DNA of 64,000 bases from Setoptus koraiensis (GCA_048013815.1 CM106586.1:12524001-12588000), one strand, 5' to 3'; numbered from the stretch's first letter, positions 11,167 through 21,200 are shown. Program-made: numbers and translations. The notes: generated by a model not told the origin, from the sequence alone.

Positions 11167-13615
11167 TGGCTCCCTCCATGAGATGAAGCGTCCTCGCTTC
11201 TTTCTGATAGTACCAGGCCGGAATATAATTTACGCTGTGGTAATAATGTTGGTGATTATAACCTTGCCGGTAATCGAACGTGTCAGTCCTAGTTGAGGCC
11301 GTTATCTGGCGGCCGTCAGCGGGAAATTTCCCGTTGGCAATGCTCCTTGTTCCTCTGTGTTTCCAATGGGTAGCATTATTGGACAATCTCTCTGGATTGT
11401 TCTTGTCCACAATAGTATATATGACTGGTGGTTCCTTATTATCTAATGTAGAGATATTCTGTGTATTTCTTCCACCATTCAGTCTGATCGAATGGATGCC
11501 AGGTTTTCGGTTTGGATTTCTTCTCCTTCCGTTACCCACTCGGTTCCTGGTTCTCGGTAGTTTCTGTTGTAATACTGTCGCATGAATATTACTACTGTCA
11601 TCAACCACGTTGGTCAGAGTTGAGCTCAGAGGCACCTTCTCCAGGCGGAAATTTCCGCTTGGAGTGAGCTCGCCATGTTTCTGTTTCGACACATTCTGTC
11701 GTTTCATGTTTTCAACTTCGGTGCCTTTTACTATGCCTATGTTTGGGTTTCTACGACTAGTGTTTGTAGGATTAGGCGCATGTCTACCTTGCACGATGAC
11801 TGGTCTGTTCCCGTCATAGGCTACTCCTATGTTGAACAGAGCAAACAGATCCAGTCCCCACAGTACATCGCTCTGATCTTTATCATTGACTACAGCCACT
11901 AATAAGGCCTTTGTCTGCCTGTTGCACTCTATTACAACTGGCGCCAGACCGATTGTTCTAAGTGAACTCTTGCACGCCGTGGTGAAGTTCACACGTTTGG
12001 AGACGATCGTTACATTCAATCGTTTGGCTACTGACTCTGGAAATATCGTCATATCAGCACCGCAATCCAAACGTCCTCTTACACGCGTGTTGTTCACGAT
12101 AGTCTCATATATCGGTTTCTTGATTTCCTCGCACAGCATGCTGTCGGTAAATTTGCCGACAGCAGAGGCTACAGTGCGTGTGACGCCAGTAACTTGGCGC
12201 CTAACTTTTGCGCTCGTTTGGTGCTCAGCCTTGTTATCATCATAACAATCTGATGAATCATGTTGATCATTTACACAATTATCGATACTATTGTGACCAA
12301 CGAATGAAACTGCTCTCCCTTCTCGCGAGGCTAGGAAATTGCGTTTGTTAGATGCAATCCTATTGTCGTCTTTCGGCTGAGTGCAGTCTTTGAGTAGATG
12401 GCCTTTGCCATTGCAGTTATAGCATAACAGCGAGAATCTTTTGTAGTCATTCTGCCGGGTTTTGGGGCTCTTCGTAACAGCACCACTTTGTTCCGGTTTA
12501 CTACCTGTTGGTCGTTGCCGTTCATGCTCATCGCTGGGAAATTTCCCAGCCGATGCTTCGGTATCCTCTTCTGGTTGGATTGACCACTTCTTCAATTGTG
12601 TTCGCAACCATTCAAGGTTCATCTGCTCCTTGGAAATGTTGCAGGTAATGGTATTTGTGATGTTACAGTCTAAACCACGAAGACACCATTCTATCTTCTC
12701 TCGTTCTGCCATTTCGACGTTGTAGTCTCGGCAGTACCCGAGTACTCTGAGGAGATAAGTGAAAGGTCGCTCATCTCGGCGTTGTCGGGCCTCGCTCAGG
12801 GTCTTGAATAGTTGAATTGAGGTGTTATTTGAGGAGAAGTCACTTAGGAATTCGCTCTGCAAATTGATCCAACTTATGTCTGGGCGGCGGCTTTTCAATT
12901 CGTAGTACCATTCTTTGGCTTCGTTGGTCAGGTATGCGACCATCCTTCCTTTCTTCTGGGTGTCGTCATAGCCATTTATGGTGCAGGCTTCTGAATAGTC
13001 ACGTAACCAAGCTCTAGCCTGTTTGGGGTCGCCGTTAAATTTAGCCGGCTCCACAGGATGTATGGGGACAGCTCCGCTATATGTTGGTCTCATAGGGGGT
13101 TCATATAGAGATCGTTGAAATGCTTCATCGTTCATTCCTTGATAGGTTGTTCTCCTAATCTCAGATGATGCTCTGTGCGATCGTTCGTCATCTCTTGATG
13201 AACCTGGTGGCATGTATGGCTCACGAGAAATTTCTCGTGGGCCATCATTGTTGCTTCGGAATAAGTTCGAATATTCCGGTGGTTGATCGTTTCGTGGTGG
13301 GATGTTGTTCTCAACGTTAACATTGTTAGTGCGTCCACTTAAAACGGATCCTTGGCTTGTTCTTCTTTGCTGAGCCTCAAATGTAGAGCTAACTGTCTGC
13401 GATACAATTTGGGCTATGTTTGCAGTCAAAGCTGCGTTGTTAGCTGAAATCATGGTGTTGATCACCGATAACAATCTTGGGTTTATCTCGTCATCACCAG
13501 CTCCTGATATAAGGCTTACATTGCCATCATGGTTCGGTGGTGGGACTTGATCCTGATCTTGCTGCTGACCCTGCTGTTGGTCGTCTCTCGTTGTATTTCT
13601 CGTGTTTATTGGCAT
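11162..13615 (-). CDS. Gag-protease polyprotein of the LTR element
   Basis: One open frame of 817 residues within the element. In order it has a Gln/Asp-rich start and a Gag capsid-like region (about residues 190-330, with AKFNGDPKQARAWLRDY and KEWYYELKSRRPDISW) of the Ty3/gypsy retrotransposon-Gag type. A CCHC zinc knuckle follows (CYNCNGKGHLLKDC, about residue 398), then an aspartic protease core (RGRLDCGADMTIF, about residues 513-525, using DCGA where DSGA is common) and a basic, low-complexity tail. Gag would form the particle and bind RNA, and the protease would process it. The frame runs to the edge of the 3' LTR and its stop codon lies inside the LTR. Five of the six AAATTT-centred palindromes lie inside this frame. 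Confidence 0.9.
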   Translation of the reverse strand: MPINTRNTTRDDQQQGQQQDQDQVPPPNHDGNVSLISGAGDDEINPRLLSVINTMISANNAALTANIAQIVSQTVSSTFEAQQRRTSQGSVLSGRTNNVNVENNIPPRNDQPPEYSNLFRSNNDGPREISREPYMPPGSSRDDERSHRASSEIRRTTYQGMNDEAFQRSLYEPPMRPTYSGAVPIHPVEPAKFNGDPKQARAWLRDYSEACTINGYDDTQKKGRMVAYLTNEAKEWYYELKSRRPDISWINLQSEFLSDFSSNNTSIQLFKTLSEARQRRDERPFTYLLRVLGYCRDYNVEMAEREKIEWCLRGLDCNITNTITCNISKEQMNLEWLRTQLKKWSIQPEEDTEASAGKFPSDEHERQRPTGSKPEQSGAVTKSPKTRQNDYKRFSLLCYNCNGKGHLLKDCTQPKDDNRIASNKRNFLASREGRAVSFVGHNSIDNCVNDQHDSSDCYDDNKAEHQTSAKVRRQVTGVTRTVASAVGKFTDSMLCEEIKKPIYETIVNNTRVRGRLDCGADMTIFPESVAKRLNVTIVSKRVNFTTACKSSLRTIGLAPVVIECNRQTKALLVAVVNDKDQSDVLWGLDLFALFNIGVAYDGNRPVIVQGRHAPNPTNTSRRNPNIGIVKGTEVENMKRQNVSKQKHGELTPSGNFRLEKVPLSSTLTNVVDDSSNIHATVLQQKLPRTRNRVGNGRRRNPNRKPGIHSIRLNGGRNTQNISTLDNKEPPVIYTIVDKNNPERLSNNATHWKHRGTRSIANGKFPADGRQITASTRTDTFDYRQGYNHQHYYHSVNYIPAWYYQKEARTLHLMEGAM

Positions 13616-13738
13616 CTTGAGGTGCCTTTAATTTTGACTTTGATGTCTGTAAATTGCGACTTTGATGTCTTCTGTATTGACTTTGATGTCTTTTGTTTTG
13701 ACTTTGACTTGCTGTGGACTAGGAAATTTCCTAGTCCA
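11320..13738. repeat. Set of six palindromes centred on AAATTT
   Basis: All lie inside the LTR element. 11320-11333: 14 bp perfect. 11645-11658: 14 bp perfect, 22 bp (11641-11662) with one mismatch. 12139-12164: 26 bp with one mismatch. 12533-12550: 18 bp perfect, longer if one bulged base is allowed. 13216-13245: 30 bp with one mismatch. 13715-13738: 24 bp perfect. Five share the core GAAATTTC; that of 12139-12164 is TAAATTTG. The outer arms differ between copies but pair within each copy. Four of the five coding copies are read in the same phase, giving Gly-Lys/Asn-Phe. Confidence 0.9.
13634..13712. repeat. Short repeats in the retroelement leader
   Basis: Four to five imperfect copies of GACTTTGATGTCT, or its shorter form GACTTTGA, lie between the primer-binding region and the Gag start. 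They are probably part of the untranslated leader. Confidence 0.75.
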
Positions 13739-13896
13739 GTAAGTTTAAGTTTGGGGTGCCTAATATTTGATCACGGAGTGCGTTTCACCTCCGGACTTGA
13801 TACTTCTAATTATCGGTATTCGATATAACTATTATTCTAAACTATAATTCTAAACTTTTATTTCCCTAGAGCGTCATCCACCCGTTGACGCCAATT

Positions 13897-14120
13897 TGTA
13901 ACGACCAAATCGTTCAGTCGGTACAAGATATACTAATATGACGCTGAGGGAGGTTTACTTTAGCTGTTAGATGTTTATTGTATGAGAGTTGAAGCACAAG
14001 TGAAGTGTTTGAGATACAAACACTACTATTTATATGCGGTTGGTGAATATAAGAGTATGGATATGTCCGTGCGTGGATATGGACATGTGAATATTCAACA
14101 GCGATAACGCTGGCGTTACA
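13897..14120 (-). repeat. 5' LTR (element sense is minus)
   Basis: 224 bp, identical by eye to 10943-11166. It is followed on the sense strand by the likely primer-binding site. Confidence 0.95.
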
Positions 14121-14397
14121 AGGTCACCGACTGAAGCGCCATAGTGCGTTCGAGCAATCAACTAAAAGTGACCATGTTTCGCATGTGCGACTGAAGTCCG
14201 CACGTGTGTCTTGTGCGCATTTTTAGACCACATGGTCTGGTTTATAGAGATGTATCGCTTGCAACAGCAATGATGTCGCCCTTATCGAATAAACCCTCAT
14301 TTAAATGATTTCATCAAATGGATTTAATGTTCACATACATAAACTGGTCATATGTATCCAAATTAATTGTTTTTTGCTGCTTCTAGACTCAACCGTC

Positions 14398-15399
14398 ATG
14401 ACAACTTTCGCCGAAAGTCTGAAATTATACGGCAAACTCAGGACCTGTTCCATAGCATTTCCCTCTTCCATCTTCGATAACACACCAGCTCCACAACTAG
14501 AGGCCTATCTGGTGGGTCAGATCGCGAGAGCAGCAACCATATTCCATATTCAAGAGATCATAATATACGATGAGGAGACCAATACAGACAAGTGCAAGAT
14601 TGAGAAAATCGTCAAACTTTTCGAATATGCCGAATGTCCTCAATATCTTAGGAAAGACATATTTGCAATAGAGCCAGATCTCAAATTTGCCGGAATGATA
14701 AATCCGCTGGAAGCACAGCACCACCTTCGAACTAGCCAATTAGATTGTCCTTATAGAGAAGGCATCACAGTCAATTCTGGCCCAGACACTTCGGAGGTAA
14801 ATATCGGCCTTAGTAAACCTGTCGAAGTTCCAGGTATCCACGAGCCAGCCACCAGAGTGACCGTCAAAGTCGATCCCAATGATCTAGTTAAGATGCAATC
14901 TATGCTAGGAAAGCATTCGGTCAAGAGGGTCCAGGCGCAGGTTGTGTCTCCTTCAGAACCATTGGCCAAATTGAGATTGTTTTGGGGCTACTATGTTAGA
15001 TCCGCCGATAGTCTATCTCAAGTATTTAGCAAAAACACATTTCTACCTGAAAAGAAGAATTTCTATGATTTGATCATTGGAACATCGGAGCGAGGTACTG
15101 TCATTGATGAGGTGAACTTCATAGCAGAGGAGAAGAACGGCGAAAATGAGGGAAGTAGTCATAAGAGCAAAAAGAGTAAAAAGGATGTGAATCAGCATAT
15201 ATTGGTTGTATTCGGGGGTGTTCGTGGCCTCGAATATTCGATGAGCAAGGACCCTAACTTGAAGGGTGTCACCGATGTGTCTAAACTATTCCATCATTAT
15301 ATCAACACGTGTCCCAATCAGGGATCCAATACAATCCGTACTGAGGAGGCCATCTTGATAACTTTGTCAGCATTACGACCCAAATTAAACTTAACTTAA
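14398..15399 (+). CDS. SPOUT1: SPOUT-domain RNA methyltransferase (C9orf114/CENP-32 family)
   Basis: A 333-residue protein from the ATG at 14398. Family landmarks are SIAFPSSIFDN, YLVGQIARAATIF, ECPQYLRKDIF, the FAGMINPLEAQHH segment and the knotted SPOUT C-terminus (LVVFGGVRGLEYSM...PNQGSNTIRTEEAI) that binds S-adenosylmethionine. The family is a predicted RNA methyltransferase; the human member is linked to spindle and centrosome function. An in-frame ATG exists at 14305, but a good 3' splice site (TGCTGCTTCTAG ending 14386) precedes 14398 and the extra residues read like intron. The gene therefore probably has an upstream, mostly untranslated exon. The Lys-rich N-terminal extension of vertebrate members is not seen. 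There is no intron in the coding part. The recent LTR element ends 277 bp upstream of the ATG. Confidence 0.93.
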   Translation: MTTFAESLKLYGKLRTCSIAFPSSIFDNTPAPQLEAYLVGQIARAATIFHIQEIIIYDEETNTDKCKIEKIVKLFEYAECPQYLRKDIFAIEPDLKFAGMINPLEAQHHLRTSQLDCPYREGITVNSGPDTSEVNIGLSKPVEVPGIHEPATRVTVKVDPNDLVKMQSMLGKHSVKRVQAQVVSPSEPLAKLRLFWGYYVRSADSLSQVFSKNTFLPEKKNFYDLIIGTSERGTVIDEVNFIAEEKNGENEGSSHKSKKSKKDVNQHILVVFGGVRGLEYSMSKDPNLKGVTDVSKLFHHYINTCPNQGSNTIRTEEAILITLSALRPKLNLT

Positions 15400-15920
15400 A
15401 AATTATTACTTGTTTGTTTATGTCTGTTCCAAAACGGGAAACTATTTTCAGTCTCTCGAGTTTTTTAACTTTTGAATATGTCGTGAATATATAAAAATGT
15501 AACCTGATATTTATAAATAGACTTTTACTCGATTTGAATTGAGCGCGCTGGCTCTCAATGGAAAATCGGCATACCGATTCCATTGTACACAGAAGCATTG
15601 AAAAATCACCATCTTTAACGTGTGCAGGAACAAAAATGCGTGGGGCACAGAGAGAAATTTAGTTTATTGCTCCTTGAGTTCGACCAGCCAAATACCAAGG
15701 AAATTTTCCGGCAAAACAACGTTGTGCGTGATGGAAAACACAATCTGTGCGTGCCACAGTACAATTGGTGCATTGTGCTGTTCAAGCATAATGTAATGAA
15801 TTGCGCTCGTCCCATAGGTCATGAAACATGTGAGGACGATAGTATGTCCACCTGCTATTTTATACCAAGTATTTAAATCTAAAGGCCTAATCTCACTTAT
15901 TTGATGATAAAATTGTTAGG
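15400..15920. other. Short intergenic region between SPOUT1 and CSTF3
   Basis: About 520 bp. An 84-codon frame (15622-15876) begins with GTG, has no ATG and shows no domain, so it was not accepted. The part near 15900 should be the CSTF3 promoter or 5' leader. A TTGTTAG just before the ATG could be a 3' splice site of a leader intron. Confidence 0.5.
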
Positions 15921-18122
15921 ATGGCGGAACATGGAAATGACACTAGCAATGATGCGACAACAAATCCGCTAGACGTATTCCTAGCATCGGAACTGGGAGC
16001 CAGAGCTGTTGCCAAAATACAAAATAAAAAGTATGATACCGAATCATGGAGCATACTTATCAAGGAGGCGGCTCAAAAAAACATCCAAGATGTTCGACCA
16101 TTTTATGAGGAACTAGTCAAATTGTTTCCAACATGTGGAAGGTTCTGGAGGGCCTATGTGGAGCATGAATTAAAATTAAAGCGCTACGATCGTGTTGAGA
16201 AACTGTTCACGCGTTGTCTCATCAAAGTTCTCAACATTGATCTTTGGAAATGTTATTTGAACTATATAAAGGAGGCTAAAGCTGATCAACCACAATTTAA
16301 TGAAAGAATGGGCCAAGCTTATGACTTCGCGTTGGACAAAATTGGCGTCGACGCCTTTTCTTACACTGTCTGGAATGATTATGTTCAATTCCTAAGAGAT
16401 TCCGAAGTTAATGGTTCATATATGGAAAATCAAAAAATTACTGCTGTAAGAAGGGCCTATCAACGAGGAGTAGTCAATCCTATGATACACATCGAGGCTT
16501 TATGGAAAGATTATATCGCTTACGAGCAAAGTATAAATCCTCTTATAGCCGAGAGGATGATACAAGATAGGAGTAGAGACTATATGAACGCACGCAGAGT
16601 TGCTAAAGAATGGGAAGTAACTATTAGAGGTCTAAATAGATCTATGCCTTCTGTCCCTCCTACTGGCTCACCTGACGAGCTACGTCAAGTAGAGATTTGG
16701 CGGAAATACATTCAATGGGAAAAATCAAATCCTCTAAGAACGGAGGATAATTTAGTGATATTAAAAAGGGTTGTATATGCCTACGAACAGTGTCTTCTGT
16801 GCTTGGGACACCAGCCAGATGTTTGGTACGAATATGCTACATTCCTCGAAGAACAGAGCAGGCTGATGAGCGATAAAGGTGATGTAAATAAATGTAAACA
16901 ACTACAAGATGATGTCGCTGCAGTATACGAAAGAGCAATAAAAGGGCTCCTACGCGAATGTTTACTCTTGCATTTTGCATTTGCTGATTTTGAAGAAGCA
17001 CTTAATGAACGTCAAAAGGCTACGAAAATCTACGATAATTTAATAGCGCAAGGTCATGAGCAAGGAAGCCAGATAGATTTGACTTTAGTCTACATACAGT
17101 ACATGAAGTTTACTAGGAGGACGGAGGGTATTATAGCTGCTCGTGGGATCTTTAAAAAAGCTAGGGACGACCCAAAATGTAAACATCAGATATACACTGC
17201 TGCAGCGTTAATGGAATATTCATGTAACAAGCAACATTTACCACCCTGCAAGATATTCGAGATTGGTCTAAAAAAGTTCAGTTCTTGCCCTGATTATATC
17301 TTGTCATATATACATTTTGTAAGTCAACTAAATGAGGAGAATAACACTCGAGTTTTATTTGAGAGAGTCTTGACGACAGGTTCTCTGCAACCTAAAGATA
17401 CTATTGAGATTTGGAACAGTTTCTTGGAGTTCGAATCTAATATCGGCGACTTATCAAGTATCATTAAAGTCGAGAAGAGAAGGGCGCAAGCCTTAGAAAA
17501 AGTTTTGTCATGTTGCACCGACACCTCCTGGGTAGTTGATAGGTACAAGTTTCAGGATTTAGTTCCTTGTAGTTTACCAGAGTTGAGAAGCATAGGTTAT
17601 GAGCCTCGACAATCTATAACTTCTCCAAGTTCATTGCAAGGCTTGATATCAGCATTGTCTCTAAATACTGCTTCTTCTATGGGTCAAATGCAACAGATGA
17701 CTCATAGACAACAAAACGGAAACCAAAAAGGAGGACCTAGATCCAATAGTGATCTTTTAAATAATTACAGCCAGGCTTATGACATCTTGCTCAATTCAGA
17801 TTCTAATCCAGCATCAAACCTCTTATCTAGCCAGAGCTCTATATGTCAACCTAATCTGAATCAGATGTTGCCCTTTAAGCCCTGTATAACATCAACATCA
17901 GGATCTCATACTGTTCAGGGTGGAGTGTTCCCACCTCCACCGAGCGTCAAATCCTTATTAAGCCGACTCCCTCCACCTGGCACATTTTGGGGACCTTTCG
18001 TAGACATAGACGAGCTTATGAATCTATTTCGTCAAATCGACTTCGATCAACTTTACGCATCCTTCCAAGAATCAAGACGCGAAATGAAAAGAGCTAAGAA
18101 AATGCCAAGAAATGGTGATTGA
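15921..18122 (+). CDS. CSTF3: Cleavage stimulation factor subunit 3 (CstF-77 / Suppressor of forked)
   Basis: 733 residues in one exon. The protein is a chain of HAT helical repeats. The N-terminal half includes YDTESWSILIKEAAQ, GRFWRAYVEHELK, KCYLNYIKEAK and ALDKIGVDAFSYTVWNDYVQF. The very conserved RRAYQRGVVNPMIHIEALW, DRSRDYMNARRVAKEW and YIQWEKSNPLRTEDN follow, then the HAT-C half with LVYIQYMKFTRRTEGI, ENNTRVLFERVLT and FESNIGDLSSIIKVEKRRA. The Pro-rich C-terminus (GVFPPPPSVKSLL, GPFVDIDELM) matches the region that contacts CstF-64 and CstF-50. The protein scaffolds the CstF complex, which recognises G/U-rich sequence downstream of polyadenylation sites in the nucleus. Length is close to animal orthologues. 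It is tail-to-tail with SMC3, with 78 bp between stop codons. Confidence 0.96.
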   Translation: MAEHGNDTSNDATTNPLDVFLASELGARAVAKIQNKKYDTESWSILIKEAAQKNIQDVRPFYEELVKLFPTCGRFWRAYVEHELKLKRYDRVEKLFTRCLIKVLNIDLWKCYLNYIKEAKADQPQFNERMGQAYDFALDKIGVDAFSYTVWNDYVQFLRDSEVNGSYMENQKITAVRRAYQRGVVNPMIHIEALWKDYIAYEQSINPLIAERMIQDRSRDYMNARRVAKEWEVTIRGLNRSMPSVPPTGSPDELRQVEIWRKYIQWEKSNPLRTEDNLVILKRVVYAYEQCLLCLGHQPDVWYEYATFLEEQSRLMSDKGDVNKCKQLQDDVAAVYERAIKGLLRECLLLHFAFADFEEALNERQKATKIYDNLIAQGHEQGSQIDLTLVYIQYMKFTRRTEGIIAARGIFKKARDDPKCKHQIYTAAALMEYSCNKQHLPPCKIFEIGLKKFSSCPDYILSYIHFVSQLNEENNTRVLFERVLTTGSLQPKDTIEIWNSFLEFESNIGDLSSIIKVEKRRAQALEKVLSCCTDTSWVVDRYKFQDLVPCSLPELRSIGYEPRQSITSPSSLQGLISALSLNTASSMGQMQQMTHRQQNGNQKGGPRSNSDLLNNYSQAYDILLNSDSNPASNLLSSQSSICQPNLNQMLPFKPCITSTSGSHTVQGGVFPPPPSVKSLLSRLPPPGTFWGPFVDIDELMNLFRQIDFDQLYASFQESRREMKRAKKMPRNGD

Positions 18123-18141
18123 ATATTTGATGTTTCACTCA

Positions 18142-18173
18142 TTTATTATAAAGAATATTCTTTGTACATTAAA
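18142..18173. terminator. Poly(A) signals of convergent CSTF3 and SMC3
   Basis: ATTAAA on the plus strand (18168-18173) fits CSTF3. AATAAA on the minus strand (18147-18142) fits SMC3. The two genes must have overlapping or nearly overlapping 3' ends. Confidence 0.6.
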
Positions 18174-18200
18174 GAACTGAACCTATCTCTCAAGATCTCT

Positions 18201-21200
18201 TCAAGTTTGTTGTTCCGACATCATAAAAGCTACGGCTTCCTCTTTTTTGACCTTTCTAGAATTACTACACTGTTCTCTTGAAGAATACTCCATCCTGAAA
18301 AAGGTATCAGCATGATTGAGGAACTCGGGTCTGAAAGTCGATGCGATGAATTGACTATCCTTACATTTAGATCTGATTAATTTTCCAACAGAGTGCCTGA
18401 ACTCCGGATCTAGAGCCTGGTCGATCTCGTCGAAAACGTAGAACGGTGAGGGATCGCACTCTTGAATCGCGAATACTAACGCCAATGCGACAAGTGTTTT
18501 CTGTCCTCCAGAGAGACAGCGTACATTTTTTGATTCGAATTTTGTAGTATCAAAAGAACAGCATATATCTAAACCGACAAATGCTTCAGTATCGGTGAGT
18601 ATTGAATCCTCTGGACTGAAAACTCGGCTAATAGATTGAGTATTTCCATGTCTAGGTACAGCTCTAATCAACAATTTGGCATCTCCATTTTCGCCAACTA
18701 GTTTTTTAAATATTGATGTGAAACTGTTTGATACTTGGGTTAAAGTATGAACGATAGCTTCCGTCTTAGTTTGGTCTAATTTGTCGGTAAGAGCTTTGAT
18801 CGATTCATACTCGTTAACTCGCTCTATTTTATGCTCCTCTATCTCTTCCTTTCTTGCTGCCAATTGTTGATACAAAGATAAACTCTTGAAATCTACTTTC
18901 CGTTGAAGTTCATGGCTTGTCTTCAAATCATGTAGGATGGTCCGCAGCTGATCCAATGTGCGGCTAGCATATCGTGAAAATCTCCAAGGAACTGTTCCGA
19001 AAGAACTTAAATATATCTTCGATTGAGCCAAACGTTCATTGGCCGCATCTATCAACAATCTCCTCTTAAGTTCCTCTTTATTTTGATTTAGCATCTTGAC
19101 TCTAATCTCTTGTAGAGTGTTTCCACTGGATTCTAAGATTGAGGTTGTTTCTTCTATTTTCTCCTCAAGCTCCTCTGCTTCAGCCTGCAGCTTCTGTATC
19201 TTCGAGCTTAAGTCTGCTACTTTGGAGTCTATTTCTTTATACCTTTCTTTTGCTACCTTAAGTTTCTGATCCCTGCAATCAAACACTATCGATTGCAGAT
19301 CTTGGACAATCTCATCTCTTTTTCTATACAGATTCTCTTCGAGTAGACTTGTTGCAGATAATAAAAGCAACTCACAATTCTTCTTTTCAACCAATAACTC
19401 TCTCCTCTTTTCAGCCAGAAAACGCACCTCATGATTTAATTTGTTCAAAGCGTCTTGATCTACCGACTGCGCTTGACTAGTGGGCATAGGTTGATTCAGT
19501 TCCTCCTGTAAATCATGTATTCTTATATTGATGAAACTCACTTCTGCTTTGTGCTTCAGTTGAGCATCCTCTTTGACAGATAAAGATTTCCTTAATTCGT
19601 TTATATTATCTCTAGCCATCCTTATATCTACATTGACACGTTCATAATTCTCTCTGTTGAGATTCTTCTCATGCTCCAGAGATGAAATTTTCGTGTCGGA
19701 TTCCTCAATTTTCTTAGTAAGAGAATCTACCTCATGTTTGCAAGTCTTAATCTGCGTTCCATATTCATCGAGCTCTTTGACATTCCCTATGTATGATCTA
19801 TATAAATTCAGTTTGGCTCTATTATGGGATACATACCCGCCCGTCATTTCACCTTTTTGGGACACTTTATCACCGTCCAAAGTTACAGCCAAAACAGATT
19901 TATCTGCTTGGAAGAGACTTCTGATATGTTCTAGATTTTTTACAATTACGGAGCGCCCGAATAAAAACTCGAAAATCTTTCTATTTTTCTCCTCAAAGTG
20001 AATCTGTTCAATTAAAAGTTTTCCATTGTCTCCGATGGATTTTTTGTTTGGAAGAATTGTGCTCCTTATTTTATCCCTAACAACAAAAAATACCTCGCCT
20101 TGGTATGCATTAGACCTCATAGCAGTCAGTATGGCTTGAGCTGTCTCTGAGTCATCTACTATGTGATAGAAGAGGAGCTTCCCGCCTACGATGTCCACTG
20201 CTGCATCGAACGCTGACGGCGACGAAAAATTTTGTATCACAAGTCCGTCACATTTGTCCCGTAGCGAAGCAAAGTTCGTCGAGCTTAATATTTTCTCAAC
20301 ATTTTTCCATCCTTGATAAATACTACGTCCCATCCTGAATGATAGAACCGACTCAGTTTTCTTGAGAGATAGTAATGATTGGTCATATAGATCTTGAACT
20401 TTAACTTCGCGTCTCCAAATATCTGCTCTTCTCGCTACCAGCTTATCTCTTTCTTGTTTCAGGTCGAAGATACTGACCGACGAGTTTTCATGACTCACTA
20501 CGCTCCTTTGAAGGTTCTCTTTTAGTGAGGACAAACGCCTCTCTAAATCTAGCACACTTTGTTTATCGTGGTCAATAGATGTGTTAAGATTGGCTATGGA
20601 AGCCTGTTGCTCTTTCAATGTTTCATTGAGAGCTGATATTTGAGATAGAATCCAGTGATCGCGTTCGGATTTAGATGAAAACTGAGTGCTTCTGCCCTGT
20701 CTGTTGAACATGTCAGCTCTCTTCTGTTCGTTGATGGCTAACTGTTGAACAAAATTGGAATCCTGAGCCCGTAGCTCGTCCATCTTGGGTTGCAATTCTT
20801 TGATACGCGATAGTTTTTCTTTAATTCGCTCCTCTACCACCTCTAATTGTTTTTCCAATTTCTCTCTAAGCTTTTCATCAGACGGAACTTGAGATTCCAG
20901 ATCGGCAATTTCAGACTCTAATTTAGATTTTTCGCTGAACATATCCCTGTAGCCTGAATTGTAATCATCAAATAGATGCTTGTTTATTAAGAGCTGCTTC
21001 CTCATATCTCTGAGTTGTTCATTGAGCGTTGCAATATTTTGTTCCGCTTGCTCGTGTTGTGTGCGATAATCAATTTCTGAGATCATGGAGTTGAGTTCAT
21101 TGTGTAGACGTTTCACTTTTGCTTTCTCCTGTTTCATTGAACGCATAACTATTATATATTCTAAAGCTCTGATCTCTTTGTCTTTCTCTGTGTACGCGGC

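Larger units (their letters stand above)
10943..14120 (-). mobile_element. Ty3/gypsy-type LTR retroelement with Gag-protease only
   Basis: A 3178-bp element on the minus strand. It is bounded by two 224-bp direct repeats (10943-11166 and 13897-14120) that look identical by eye and have TG...CA ends with 7-bp terminal inverted repeats (TGTAACG/CGTTACA). A 4-bp target duplication, AGGT, flanks it at 10939-10942 and 14121-14124. In sense order it has the 5' LTR, a likely primer-binding site beginning TGGCGTC three bases inside the LTR (about 13893-13876), a repeat-rich leader, one Gag-protease frame, a purine-rich tract (GGAGGGAG, about 11168-11180) and the 3' LTR. There is no room for reverse transcriptase, RNase H or integrase, so it is non-autonomous or an internal-deletion form. 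The frame present looks whole and the matching LTRs imply a very recent insertion. Gag similarity points to Ty3/gypsy (Metaviridae). Confidence 0.93.

Noticed and set aside
14305-14397. Upstream in-frame ATG for SPOUT1
   Set aside because: The added residues are hydrophobic and unlike the family, and a good 3' splice site lies just before the chosen ATG.
15622-15876. 84-codon plus-strand frame between SPOUT1 and CSTF3
   Set aside because: Starts with GTG, has no ATG, and shows no domain or plausible splice partners.
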